The notes beneath the pieces were generated by a model. The model did no database searches, was not told the origin of the DNA, and saw nothing but the letters and a program-made list of their open reading frames with translations. This document shows positions 25,700 to 37,399 of a stretch of 64,000 nucleotides of DNA, one piece after another. The translations under genes and the position numbers were made by a program. Each line of letters starts with the position of its first letter. The stretch's first letter is position 1. Origin of the DNA: Artemia franciscana (lineage: Eukaryota > Arthropoda > Branchiopoda > Anostraca > Artemiidae); NCBI RefSeq assembly GCF_032884065.1, contig NC_088867.1, positions 620,001 to 684,000 of the forward strand. The letters are read 5' to 3'.

Positions 25700-26830
25700 T
25701 AAGTGTTCGATATTCATTTTGACTTGTGAGTTGTCTTAGAAAGCATTTTTAACGAAGAAAAATAAAAGAAGAAAAGCCACCACTTTCCTCAGAAAGATAA
25801 GTTTAATGGCTTCCTTAAATATCAAGAAAACTGAAGGGTTGCATCTTTGCTGCTCTACTGCCATACCTGAGTAGCATACTGTCAAATCCTCGCTTGTTAT
25901 AACATGCGCGGTACACTTTGTGCTAAACGTAGTAAACTTGTCTCCTCGTGTTATCCGTGCTACCTAGTGTACATGAGTTTTTAAAGTGAATAGTCCCTCG
26001 GAGCAAACAAAGTAAAATTGTTCTTACTCAGCCAATACTTCATCTTCATTTATTCAACTGCATTTCTGAGATCAAAACCCTGCAAAACATTGCAGTGACT
26101 GTGACTTATGGGTCATAATCACCAAGCAATATGTCACACAGGGAGAAACGCTTATGTTCCGTTCTATATCTGTTGCGGGGCCCTGCAACTACGGAGGTAA
26201 GTTGTATGTAAAAAACATCGAAACATCAGATACATCAGGGCTTCCTCTTTGCAGATTTCTGAGCTCAGAAAATTTTTATTTTGATTATCTTTGAGGTTTA
26301 ATCTTGACAGTTTCTTATGATAAAGGACAAGGTACTTGTGGATTGGCAGTAAAACGGTCGATTTACGTCAGTGAAAATGAACCATAAACCAAAAAAAAAT
26401 GAAACCAAGTTTAAAAGATAGTCTTGACTTTTTTGTTATCCTCTGAGCAGCTGATTTCTCGACTCTGCCAGGCCTTTATTAATTAGGCTGGTGATAAAAG
26501 GCTCTGTAACTATTAATAGGGTTCAGATTAGGTGCAGACATCACTTTTCGCCAAGCGTGTCTGGGATTCGATAATGCTTTTCGTTATATGTGGTAATGAT
26601 AGTAATTTGGACCTCCCTTACACGACTGTCACAGCTTTGGTACTGGTCCCAAAATGTATGCTTAGAACACGAGCTGTAACTTCTCACAAACCATATGTTT
26701 TATCGTGTTTCACGACAAGTCTTGATAGATGCTGTGTTGAAATCAATCTAGACCCCATCCCTTCTCCCTTGATGCTATATTAGGCCCATGATTCCAAAAG
26801 ACACGATTAGGAAGTCTTCAGTGCCAACAT
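25700..26830. other. Intergenic DNA after the peptide gene
   Basis: No coding, RNA or repeat signal was recognised. Confidence 0.4.
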
Positions 26831-26831
26831 A

Positions 26832-28465
26832 TCAAACAGTTCGTGGTAACGAACTGTAGTATGGAGCGACCTGGCTCAATAGTAAACGAAACTCTAAGAA
26901 ACGGAATTTCGAGGCTAAAAGATATATCAAAAGAATCGGATTTTTATGCGGATTTTAAATATATAAGTTTCATCAAATTTAGTCTTTGTCATCAAAAGTT
27001 ACGAGCCTTAGAAAATTTGCCTTATTTTGGAAAATAGGGTCTAAAAGTCATAGGATCTTAACAAAAATCACACCATCACATTCAGCGTATCAGAGAACCC
27101 TATAGAAAAAATTTCAAGGTCCAATCTACAAAAATATGGGATTTCGTATTTTTTGCCAGAAGACTAATCACGGGTGCGTGTTTATTTGTTTGTTTGTTTG
27201 TTTTTTTCCCCAGGGGTCATCGTATCGACCAAGTGGTCATAGAGTATTGCAAGAGGGTTCATTCTAATGGAAATGAGGGCACCTAGGCCCCTCCCACACT
27301 CATTTTTTCCCAAAGTCAACGGATCAAAATTTTGAGATAACCATTTTGTTCCGCATAGTCGAAAATCATAGTAACTACGTCTTTGGGGATGACTTACCCC
27401 CCCCCCCACAGTCCCTGGGGGAGGGGCTGCAAGTTACAAACTTTGACCAATGTTTATATACAGTAATGGTTATTGGGAAGTGTACCGACGTTTTCAGGGG
27501 GATTTTTTTGGTTTGGGTGTGGGGTTCAGGGGAGGGGGCTATATGGGAGGATCTATCCTTGGAGGAATATTTCATGGGGGAAGAGAAATTCAATGAAAAG
27601 GGCACAGGATTTTCTAGCATTACTATTAAAAAAAACAATGAAAATATAAACATGAAAAAGTTTTTTTCAACTGAAAGTAAGGAGAAGCATTAAAACTTAA
27701 AACGAGCAGAAACTTTGCTCTTTATGCTAAATTATTTTTAGTAATTTCAACTATTTATTCTGCGGCTTATCTGATTCAGGGGTCATTCTTTAAGAATCGG
27801 GACAAAATTTGAGATTTAGTGTGAAGAGCGAGGTATTAACGAGGGGACAAACCCCCTCATATATATAATTAAAAATATAAGAACATAAAAGTTTGTTACG
27901 TAAGTTAATTCTTAAGTTATGTATATTTTTTACTAATAAAAACGTTCGTTAAAAAATAAAAGTTCTAGTTGCCTTTTTAAGTAACCGAAAAATTGGAGGG
28001 CAACTAGGCCTTCTTCCCCACCCTTTATTTCTCAAAATCGTCTGATCAAAACTAGAGAAAGCCATTTAGCCAAAAAAAGAATTAATATGCAAATTTCATT
28101 TTAATAATTTATGTACGGAGAGCCAAAATCTGACATGCATTAATTGAAAAACTTTCAGAAATTAAATATAAAAAAAAACAATTTTCCGAAATGAAAGTAA
28201 GGAGCGACATTAAAACTTAAAACGAACAGAAATTACTCCGTATATGAAAGGGGCTTTTCCTCCTCGACACCCTGCTCCTTGCGCTAAAGTTTGCTTCTTT
28301 CTTGCAACTCTACCTTTTAAAACAATAAAAAACTTTAGCGTAAAGAGCGGGGTGTCGAGGAGGAAAAGCCCCTTTAATTAATTTCTGTTCGTTTTAAGTT
28401 TTAATGTCGCTCCTTACTTTCATTTCAAAAAACTTGTTTTTTTTATTTGTTTCGTAAAGATTCAA
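26832..28465 (+). repeat. Rep-A copy, essentially full length
   Basis: Head TCAAACAGTTCGTGGTAACG at 26832, body, internal hairpin region (27720-27870), second segment, and terminal hairpin (28195-28430) with arm type GGGGCTTTTCCTCCTCGACA. The tail is a T-rich run. Confidence 0.85.
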
Positions 28466-28959
28466 CTACTCGCTCAGGAATATTTCGTGACGATAAAGAG
28501 TTATAGACCTCCTTTCTTCTTCACATAGCTCTAATCGGCTGAAGAGCCCGAAAGACATAACTAGATTTTAGCCGAGTCTGGGTGGGGACGAACGGATCCT
28601 GCTAGTAGATATCGCAAAAGTGGAATTTAGCGCCTAAAATTCATTATCAATATGAATTGTTGCTTATTCAGGTCTGGGCTTGAAAAAAAGACAATTAATA
28701 ACTTGGTATTATGAAACCTTAATAAAAACAAATGAAATACATGGGATTTTTCTTTTGGCGATATGAAACAGTTTTCTTAGCCCTGGAATACTCTCGCTTC
28801 CTAAAAGTTGTATTAATGTTGTAACCTCGTAAATTTTCCAACCTCGACTTTGATTGCCTGCAAAAAATTGAAGCGCAGAGGTACCAGATAGTTTTTTTTT
28901 TATGTACATCAACTATATGTGGAAGGAATACAAATATGGAAGGATTTTTTGGAAATATT

Positions 28960-29770
28960 TAACTTTTTGCCATAAGACATGCAAATCTTTGTTCGGCATT
29001 CTGCAGAGATGGCTCTACCACACTTAGCACAGAAGGTGGTCGTCGTTTCAAGGGACAGAGCGAGCAAATTTTTTTTGTTTTGGTCCTAAGATATTGGGCT
29101 TTCAGAAGGACCGGTAATTCCTGCCGATATCTTCAGTGTTTTCTCGGTGCGAGTGACTCAAATTTCTATTTCAAAGCCTTTGCTTTACGTAAAACTGCAC
29201 TACCTATAGCTTACTTCATATAGGTAGAATTACTTCAATCTTTTCCTTGTAGGACGCTTCAATCAAATCTTTTCGTGGTTGAAGCTGTATGACACATAAG
29301 AGCTGATGGAAGTGATGTGTAGGAGCCCATAAAATACGCACAAAGGCCATCTTTTAATTTTCCCCGAACACGACGTGCCGCTTCACATTTGGTCATTGCT
29401 ATCAAACCCACCTTTCGTGCTTGATGGCCTCCAGTTTTCGGCTAGGGTAGCCCAAAGAAAGTGTCTTGTGCATTGTAGACGGTAGAACGAATATTTTGTT
29501 TCGTTTTAAGTCGTATAAAACTACGATAAGCTCCTGATCAAAGCAAAACATTTGATTCTGTTCAGTTCGCCTTTGTTACATATCTGTAATATCTTTGTTA
29601 CATGTCTTCACCAGAGTCTTTGCTGTTTTCCAAATTCTCCAGATTTTCTCCGATTAGATCTCCTTCAGAGTCACTAAGAGTTGTGACTCTATCCTCTTCG
29701 TCACTTGCATAAAGTAGTTCTTGGATTTTCTTTTCTATAAGCCTTCTAGAAGCAATCGAAAAGAAAAAAA
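28960..29770 (-). pseudogene. piggyBac-like transposase relic
   Basis: At 29770-29600 (minus strand) the frame reads SRRLIEKKIQELLYASDEED, then TLSDSEGDL and an acidic run to a stop, like the acidic N-terminus of piggyBac-type transposases. At 29075-28980 two frames give CSLCPLKRR and FCAKCGRAISAECRTKIC, matching the C-terminal Cys-rich finger that ends those proteins. The DDD catalytic core between them is not recognisable and most of it must be deleted, since only ~500 nt separate the ends. Each end alone is weak; their order and spacing make the case. Confidence 0.45.
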
Positions 29771-29959
29771 AGAGACGAAAAGGTGTAGTGTCTGTAACGT
29801 TCAGGCTCTCGGGGACACATGCACGTTCCTACCTAGATAGATGTTGAAAATAGAATTTCAAAAACTTTGGTCACAAGAAAACTGACACAAATCGAAGAAA
29901 AAACTAAATATAGAAACTCTGATTTCCCAAAAAAAATTTACACTATTACTGCCACTTCG

Positions 29960-31674
29960 TAAAATTAAATAAAAAACTAGTTTTTTTAACTGAAAGTAAG
30001 GAGCGACATTAAAACTTAACACGAACAGAAATTACTCCGTATATGAAATGGGTTGTCCCCTCCGCAATCCCTCGCTCTTTACGCTAAAGTTTGACTCTTT
30101 GCCACAATTCTACTTTTTAAAACAATTAAAAGCTTAAGCGTAAAGAGCGAGGGATTGCGGAGGGGACAACCCATTTCATATACGGAGTAATTTCTGTTCG
30201 TTTTAAGTTTTAATGTCGCTCCTTACTTTCAGTTAAAAAACTAGTCTTTTATTATTTAGTTTCTGAACGTTTTTGAATTAATGCCTGTTTGATTTTGGCT
30301 CTCCGTACATAAATTTTTAAAATGAAATTTGCATATTAATTCTTTTTTTGGCTAAATGGCTTTCTCTTAGTTTCGATCAGACGATTTTGAGAATTAAGGG
30401 ATGGGGAAGGAGGCTTAGTTGCCCTCCAATGTTTCGGTTACTTAAAAAGGCAACTACAACTTTTTATTTTTAACGAACGTTTTTATTAGTAAAAAATATA
30501 CGTAACTTGAGAATTAACTTATGTAACAAACTTTTATATTCTTATATTTTTAATTATAAATATGAGGGGGTTTGTTCCCTCGATGATACCTCGCTCTTCA
30601 CACTAAATGTTAAGTTTTGTCCCAATTCTTTAAGAATGACCCCTGAATTAGAAAGGCCGTAGAATAAATAGTTGAAATTACTAAAAATACTTTAGCATAA
30701 AGAGCGAAGTTTTTATCTCCTCCTAAATACCTCGCTCTTTTTGCTAAAGTATTTTTAGAACCCATCATATGCGTAATAATCTCCGTTCGTTTTAAGTTTT
30801 AATGCTACTCCTTACTTTCAATTGAAAAAACTTTTTCATGTTTGTGTTTTCATTGTTTTTTTTTTAATAGTAATGCTAGAAAATCCTGCGCCCTTTTCAT
30901 TGAATTTCTCTTCCCCCATGAAATATTCCTCCAAGGAAAGATCCTCCCACATAGCCCCCTCCCTTCAACCCCACACCCAAACCAAAAATAAACCCTGAAA
31001 ACGTCGGTACACTTCCCAATAACCATTACTGTATGTAAACATTGGTCAAAGTTTGTAACTTACAGCCCCTCCTCCAGGGACTGTGGAGGGGTAAGTCATC
31101 CCCAAAGACATAATTATTATGGTTTTCGACTATGCGGAACAAAATGGCTATCTCAAAATTTTGATCCATTGACTTTGGGAAAAAATGAGCGTGGGAGGAG
31201 GCCTAGGTGCCCTCCAATTTTTTGGTCACTTAAAAAGGGCACTAGAACTTTTCATTTCCGTTAGAATGAGCCCTCTTGCAACACTCTAGGACAACTTCAT
31301 GGGTACGATGACCCCTGGAAAAAAACAAACAAATAAACACGCACCCGTGATCTGTCTTCTGGCAAAATATACGAAATTCCACATTTTTGTAGATTGGACC
31401 TTGAAATTCTTTCTATAGGGTTCTCTGATACGCTGAATACAATGGTGTGATTTTAGTTATTATCCTATGACTTTTAGGGGTTGTTTCCCCTATTTTCCAA
31501 AATAAGGCAAATTTACTCAGGCTCGTAACTTTTGAAACTTATATATTTAAAATCAGCATAAAAATCCGATTCTTTTGATGTATATTTTAGCTTCGAAATT
31601 CCGTTTTTTTAGAGTTTCGTTTACTATTGAGCCGGGTCGCTCCTTACTACAGTTCGTTACCACGAACTGTTTGA
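29960..31674 (-). repeat. Rep-A copy, full length, reverse orientation
   Basis: The terminal hairpin (29985-30240) is close to a perfect palindrome apart from its loop, arm type TTGTCCCCTCCGCAATCCC. The internal hairpin (30560-30790) contains an extra inner palindrome around CGCTCTTTTTGC. The head ends at TTCGTTACCACGAACTGTTT and GA. A good reference copy with 58890-60640. Confidence 0.88.
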
Positions 31675-32663
31675 TTTACTGCTCACACTCGTTATTCCGG
31701 GAACGAGCAGGGATCCAGTCAAGTCTTAACTTGCGTGATAACCGGCGCCTCGGAAAAAAATTTACATGAAATAACGTCTTATTATGTGATACCGTATCCA
31801 CGTACAGTCTCGAAAAGTTTGGCGGTCGTAAAATTTTGAAGTTAAAGTATTCCATGGTTAACAAAGACTAGTAAGTATTAAAAAATAATCATAGAATATG
31901 ATATATCATCGTAGTTACAAAATAAAGAAACAGGAGCTTGATATGGTTTAATCTCTGCTAATCCTATCTTAAATTCGTTTAGTGCTTCATTGCTGGGACA
32001 GTAAATAGACCTCAGCTTTCAGTCTAATATTTTTACCTTTTGGGCCATTTTTGTTCTTGCAAGTTTTTTTTTAGTCTGAAGTTCGTAAACAAACCTGCAA
32101 AATTACAATTAGAAAATAATCTAACAGCAGGAATAATAGCATAATAATCTAATAATAGGAATAATCTGCTGCATTTTCTTAGTTTGAACAGATCACACAA
32201 TTGTGCAGAAACTATAAGAACAAAAAGCATACATAACTTTTTTGAAGGTGCTAAATGATTGTAAGTTTGAAACAGATATTTGTCTAACTATCCTCCTATT
32301 TTCTCGCAAAATGAGTCTAACGTCAACCGTTCACGTTATTCCTTAAATGCTAAAACTGTACAAGGAGTTAAATTCAACCTAATTGGTTTTTATGTTTAAA
32401 ATTCTAAAGCCAGTGAAAACAACTATAAATTTTTTATTCAAACGATTTTTTTAAATAGTGCCTTAATTTCTGTGTAAAATCTCATTCGGCATATCAAAGA
32501 ACCCTCAAGTTGACGAGGTTTTATGACTCTATCTACAAAAGAAAATGAAATTCGCACTTTTTCTGAGACTGATTGTAACGGATGCGTATTCATATCTTTC
32601 CTGTCTATTTTTTAGGCATGATATTATCAGACTACTGTTTCTAGAATACTGGGGGCAGTCTCA

Positions 32664-34390
32664 TCAAACAGTTGACTTACTACAGTTCGTGGTAACGAAC
32701 TGTAGGAAGGAGCGACCCGGCTCAATAGTAACCAAAACTTTAAAAAATGTAATTTTGATACCAATAGCTACATCAAAAGAATCACATTTTAATGCTGATT
32801 TTAAATATATTAGTTTCATGAAGTTTAGTCTTACCCATCAAAAGTTACTAGCCTGAGAAATTTTGCCTTAATTTAGAAAATAGGGGGAAACACCCCCTAA
32901 AAATCATAGAATCTTAACGAAAATCACATCATCAGATTCAGCGTATCATAGAACCCTATTGTAGAAGTTTCGAGCTCCTATCTACAAAAATGTGGAATTT
33001 TGTATTTTTTGCCAGAAGGCAGATCGCGGATGCGTGTTTATTTGTTTGTTTTTTGTTGTTGTTTTTCCCCAGGGGTGATCGTATCGACCCAGTGGTCCTA
33101 GAATCTTGCAAGAGGGCTCATTCTAACGGAAATGAAAAGTTCTAGTGCCCTTTTTAAGTAACCAAAAAATTGGAGGGCACCTAGGCCCCCTCCCACGCTA
33201 ATTATTTTCCCTAAGTCAATCGATCAAAATTCTGAGATAACCATTTTATTCAGCGTAGTCGAAAAACCTTATAATTATGTCTTTGGGGACGACTTACTCC
33301 CCCACAGTCCCCGTGGGAGGGGCTACAAGGTATAAACTTTGGCCAGTGCTTACATACAGTAATGGTTATTAGGAAGTGTACAGACGTTTTCAGGGGATTT
33401 TTTGGTTGGGAGGAGGGGTTGACAAGAGGGGGATATGTTGGGGGAACTTTCCTTCGAGAAATTTTTCATGGGGGAAGAAAATTCCCATGAAGGGAGCGCA
33501 GGATTTTCTAGCATTATTAAAAAAAAACAATGCAAAAATAAATATGAAAAGTTTTTTCAACTGGAAGTAAGGAGCAGCATTAAAACTTAAAACGAACAGA
33601 AAATATTACTCATATGAGGGGCTCACCTCCTCCTAATACCTCGCTCTTTACGCTAAAGTATTTTTAGTGATTTCAACTATTTATTCTACGGCTTTTGTGA
33701 TTCAGGGGTCATTCTTAATGAATTGGGACAAAATTTAATCTTTAGTGTGAAGAGCGAGGTACTGACGAGGGGGTGAACCCCTCATATATGTAATAAAAAC
33801 ATGAGATTACAAAAGTTCGTTACGTAAGCTAATTTATAAGTTACGTTTATCTTTTACTAATAGAAAAATTCGTAAAAAATTAAAAGTTCTAGTTGCCTTT
33901 TGAAGTAACCAAAAAATCGCAGGGCAACTAGGCTTCCTCCACCGTTCCGTTTTTTCTCAAAATCATTCGATCAAAATTATGAGAAAGCCATTTAGCCAAA
34001 AAAAAAAAAATAAACTTGCAAATTTCGTGTTAATTATTCCTCTGCGGAGAGCCAAAATCAAAACATGCATTGATTCAAAAACGTTCAGAAATTAAAAAAA
34101 ACAAGTTTTTGTAGCTGAAAGTAAGGAGCGACATTAAAGCTTAAAACGAACAGAAATTACTTCGTATATGAAAGGGGCTGCTTCCTCGTCAACGCTCCGC
34201 TCTTCACGCTAAATTTTTTTACTGTTTTAAAAAGCAGAGTTGAGAGAAAGAGTCAAACTTTAGCGTAAAGAGCAGGGCGTTGATGAGGAAGCAACCCCTT
34301 TCATATACGAAGTAATTTCTGTTTGTTTTAAGTTTTAATGTCGCTCCTTACTTTCAGCTAAAAAAACTTGTTTTTTTTTATTTTCGAACA
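32664..34390 (+). repeat. Rep-A copy, full length
   Basis: The head has an extra 18 bp, giving TCAAACAGTTGACTTACTAC before the usual hairpin. The terminal hairpin (34118-34365) has arm type GGGGCTGCTTCCTCGTCAAC, shared with 45215 and 50775 only. Confidence 0.85.
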
Positions 34391-35170
34391 GGATTGGAAA
34401 CCTTTAATGCCCTTTTTAAATAGCAAAATAGATTGTGTGGCAGCCAATTGACGTTTTCCGATCTTTTTGTGGCTCATTAAAGCGAATTGGGCTTAAAGAA
34501 GGCAAAAATATTAGTGAGAGAAAAATCTGAGATAGCCAATCAATTTAGGATTATTGCAAAACTATCGATTAAGCTTCCCAGTTACCTTGATCATTCCTTC
34601 CTAAAGATCTGCGCATCCTTTTCAAAATAAATGGTTAATATGGAGAATCATTTTGAAATATCATTCAACTGATCCGATTCATTTAAGACCTCACTAAATT
34701 ATATGCATTGATAAATAGCTGCAAATCACCTAATATAGACAATGGCTTGCGCAACTTTTTGTAATTGGGGGTATGGGGAGCCTGAACCCCCAAAAGTGTA
34801 ATTTTATGCCCTAATACTGTAATTTTTAGTATACCTTTAAATAGAAAGGAAGATTGAAGAAGGGGCGACCCTCGTCATATGGAATAATTTATGTTTGATT
34901 CAAGTTTTAATTGCTCGTTACTTTAAAATTCAAAAGTTTTTTTTCTTTTTATTGATCGTCAAAAACAATCCTTTGATAAGCCAAGGTTACCTTTTAAACT
35001 TATTACAGTTATCTTAATCTAAAGATAACAACTGTCACATCTCAAAATTAAAGTGGGGTCAAAGTAAGTTCTGGTCTTCAAACCCTTTGTTGGGGTAAGG
35101 AGCAGCTCCTTTGAATTTTTGCTTTCTTTATAGTTTTTTACAAATAATTTTTAAGTTTTATTGTTGTTTG
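34391..35170. other. Intergenic DNA with half a hairpin relic
   Basis: 34855-34960 carries CGACCCTCGTCATATGGAAT and TTCAAGTTTTAATTGCTCG, the right arm of a decayed Rep-A terminal hairpin. Nothing else was recognised. Confidence 0.4.
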
Positions 35171-35180
35171 CCAGTAGTAG

Positions 35181-35509
35181 TAAGAAGCAAGTAGTAAGTG
35201 AGATGGCACTAGACCCTTAAGGTGCAAACCGGAGGTGCTGATCTCCGTTTCATGGCTCTTCAGTCAGGAAGTGCAATGGGTGGCTGGGAGTCAACCATCC
35301 TGTGCTTTCACTCACCCTTCCTGCTTACCTTCCCCAGATCCCTCCAGATGCCCATTTAGAGCTGGGTCGACTCTGGCTGAGCTTACAGAGTCACGCCACT
35401 GACCCCGTCCCAAACTAAATAACTGGTCACAACTGGGAATGAACCCGTGCCCCTTGGACAAAGAATTTCCACACCAGAGCACCAACCACTTAGCCAGGAC
35501 GTCAGTTCT
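35181..35509 (-). mobile_element. tRNA-derived SINE flanked by 9-bp target-site duplications
   Basis: On the minus strand the head carries a pol III A box (TGGCTAAGTGG) and, about 50 nt later, a B box (GGTTCATTCCC). The body contains CCAGCTCTAAATGGGCATC, resembling the conserved central block seen in several metazoan SINE superfamilies. It is GC-richer than its surroundings. CAGTAGTAG flanks it at 35172-35180 and 35510-35518. Intact promoter boxes and clear duplications suggest a fairly recent insertion. It lies about 0.9 kb upstream of the receptor gene. Confidence 0.8.
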
Positions 35510-35519
35510 CAGTAGTAGC

Positions 35520-36430
35520 AAAACTGTCAACCTAAAATTTGTCTAATGGTACCGTTTTGATCCAAAATCAGGGATAGAGCTTGCCAAGCTGTTCCAGTTC
35601 ACAAAAAAATTCCAAAGTATCGACGATTTGGTGTATTGATAATATGACAGTGGTTTTATGCATGAAAGCTACTAGTGGGGTCACCACCTCCTATAGCCTG
35701 TACGTATGGAAAACAAAACTTGCTAGAATTGAGTGCACAAAAACCAATGACAAACATTTTTGGAGATACATGGTGTTACGGGATTTGTTATTCTCTGGTT
35801 AGAATCATAAAACGTAACTCACAGTCTAACAACAAAAGCCTCAAATTTACGAGCCTTCGTAACTTGACTCCTTTGACGGAGAAGCAAATGCAAATTGAGG
35901 TCAAAGATCCCTTATTTGGCATGTCTTTCATGTTTAATTTTCTATCAGGTTAATTCAGAGTCATGTCCAGTTGATTCTTTTGAAATTAAGATTTTTCTTT
36001 TTTATGATGTCAAGGTTTTACAAACAACACCTTATTGCAGCCCCAATCTACCCAATGCAAAATCACCTCCTTATTTTGTCCCACTTCATTCGAAGCCTCA
36101 TTCTATATTTCCTCCCATAAAACAACTTTAATTTGCATACCGAAAAATTCTATGAATATCTCGAGTTTACTTGGCACTGCTGCTAGGCTCTATGGACGAA
36201 ATTTTCAGTGAGAATGCTAGCGTGAAAGATTCTACGGCTTAGTGTGGAAGAACCTTTAACCTTTCTTTGTCAATAGACCTTAGTAGAGAGTTATATTTAT
36301 GATGAACTCTACGAGTTTAATTAGCTTTGTAGCTTTTGTTTCATAGATACAAAGTCAAACAAACTGTAACATAATATGGTTGAATCTTTGATGATCCTTT
36401 TTTGTACATGCTTTAGTCCTACATTGTCAC
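35520..36430. other. Region upstream of the receptor gene
   Basis: Short open frames at 35581-36131 have no domain or composition signal. The receptor promoter should lie near its right edge. Confidence 0.35.
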
Positions 36431-36449
36431 AGTGAACTCAGGAAATGCG

Positions 36450-37388
36450 ATGGAACAAGAATTACCAACCGAATATATGTATTTTTGGGCCGTACTCTGT
36501 GTTGTAATTTCTTTCTTAATTTGTATCATTGTTCTATTCTGGAATTGTTTCTTAATAAAAAATTTAAAGCTGGAATCAGATAATCTTCTTATACTGAATA
36601 AAATCATTATACTGCAGTGCGTACTTACTAGAGTGGTATGTATTATTATATTATTATTTCATGTGCCTCGTGTAGTGTTTATCGAGTGCCCCATATGGTA
36701 CTGTGAACTATCAGCCCGTGTATTTAGTGCCTCATTTTTAACTATACAGACTATGTTAATTTTTAGCAATTTAACTCGTCTTGTTATGCTTTATGGTAAA
36801 GAAAAAATACAAGATTGGCCGGAAATCCGAATCGCAGGAACGGCATTAGCAATGACATTTGCAGTTATAACACCAAATATTATACAAGTCATTGACGTTT
36901 CGTCAAAACCTACTTTTATCTATTGCAATCGTGACACAATTTCAAGAGGAAAGGGCAACTCCACTCAAACTGGGCTTACAGTCTTGAACGTAGCGCCATC
37001 TTTCATAGTATTATTCTTAGATATATTTTCACTTAAAAGGGACGAAAAGTTTGATTCTCATGATATACATAAACCTAAAAGCATAAAAATATTAAAAGCT
37101 CACGTTGTGAATACACTTTTAGATGTAATTCTCCTTGTCCCTTTCCGTGTCCTAGCCGAAAATATTGCAACGGATCAACTCAACACAAAAGAGCAATTAG
37201 TTGTGATGAATTTCGTTTCATACGCTTCTTTGTTATTCTTTATTGGTCTACCGCCATTATTATATATTATTTTTAATGAAAATCTTCGAAGGAATTTGAA
37301 ATGTTTTTGCCTAGAGAAAGGAATTTTAATTATCAACGCTTTTCGGAAAAATTTATCAAGAAATAGGGCAATTGTGGCCCCTGAATAA
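36450..37388 (+). CDS. Divergent rhodopsin-like (class A) 7TM receptor, intronless, orphan
   Basis: 312 residues from the ATG at 36450; an in-frame GTG six codons upstream is not needed. Seven hydrophobic segments lie near residues 11-36, 46-70, 86-115, 127-148, 174-195, 214-237 and 248-274. Class A landmarks: N32 (1.50), C85 (3.25) with C159 in loop 2 for the usual disulfide, R110 exactly 25 residues after C85 (3.50), P183 (5.50), P231 (6.50), P269 and Y272 (7.50, 7.53), then an amphipathic FNENLRRNLKCFC helix 8 with possible palmitoylated Cys. Departures: DRY is TRL, TM2 lacks the usual Asp, TM4 lacks Trp, and NPxxY is PPLLY. N170 is a glycosylation sequon in loop 2. The N-terminus is only about ten residues, which suits a small ligand or a chemosensory role. 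An AATAAA overlaps the stop codon. It is intact, so probably functional; the ligand is unknown. A multi-exon gene with a missed 5' exon (the ORF is open through a CACAG at 36428-36432) cannot be excluded. Confidence 0.8.
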   Translation: MEQELPTEYMYFWAVLCVVISFLICIIVLFWNCFLIKNLKLESDNLLILNKIIILQCVLTRVVCIIILLFHVPRVVFIECPIWYCELSARVFSASFLTIQTMLIFSNLTRLVMLYGKEKIQDWPEIRIAGTALAMTFAVITPNIIQVIDVSSKPTFIYCNRDTISRGKGNSTQTGLTVLNVAPSFIVLFLDIFSLKRDEKFDSHDIHKPKSIKILKAHVVNTLLDVILLVPFRVLAENIATDQLNTKEQLVVMNFVSYASLLFFIGLPPLLYIIFNENLRRNLKCFCLEKGILIINAFRKNLSRNRAIVAPE

Positions 37389-37399
37389 AAAGGATATTG

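Noticed and set aside
27346-27693. 115-codon frame and similar frames in other Rep-A copies
   Set aside because: The frame is broken differently in each copy and has no domain; Rep-A looks non-coding.
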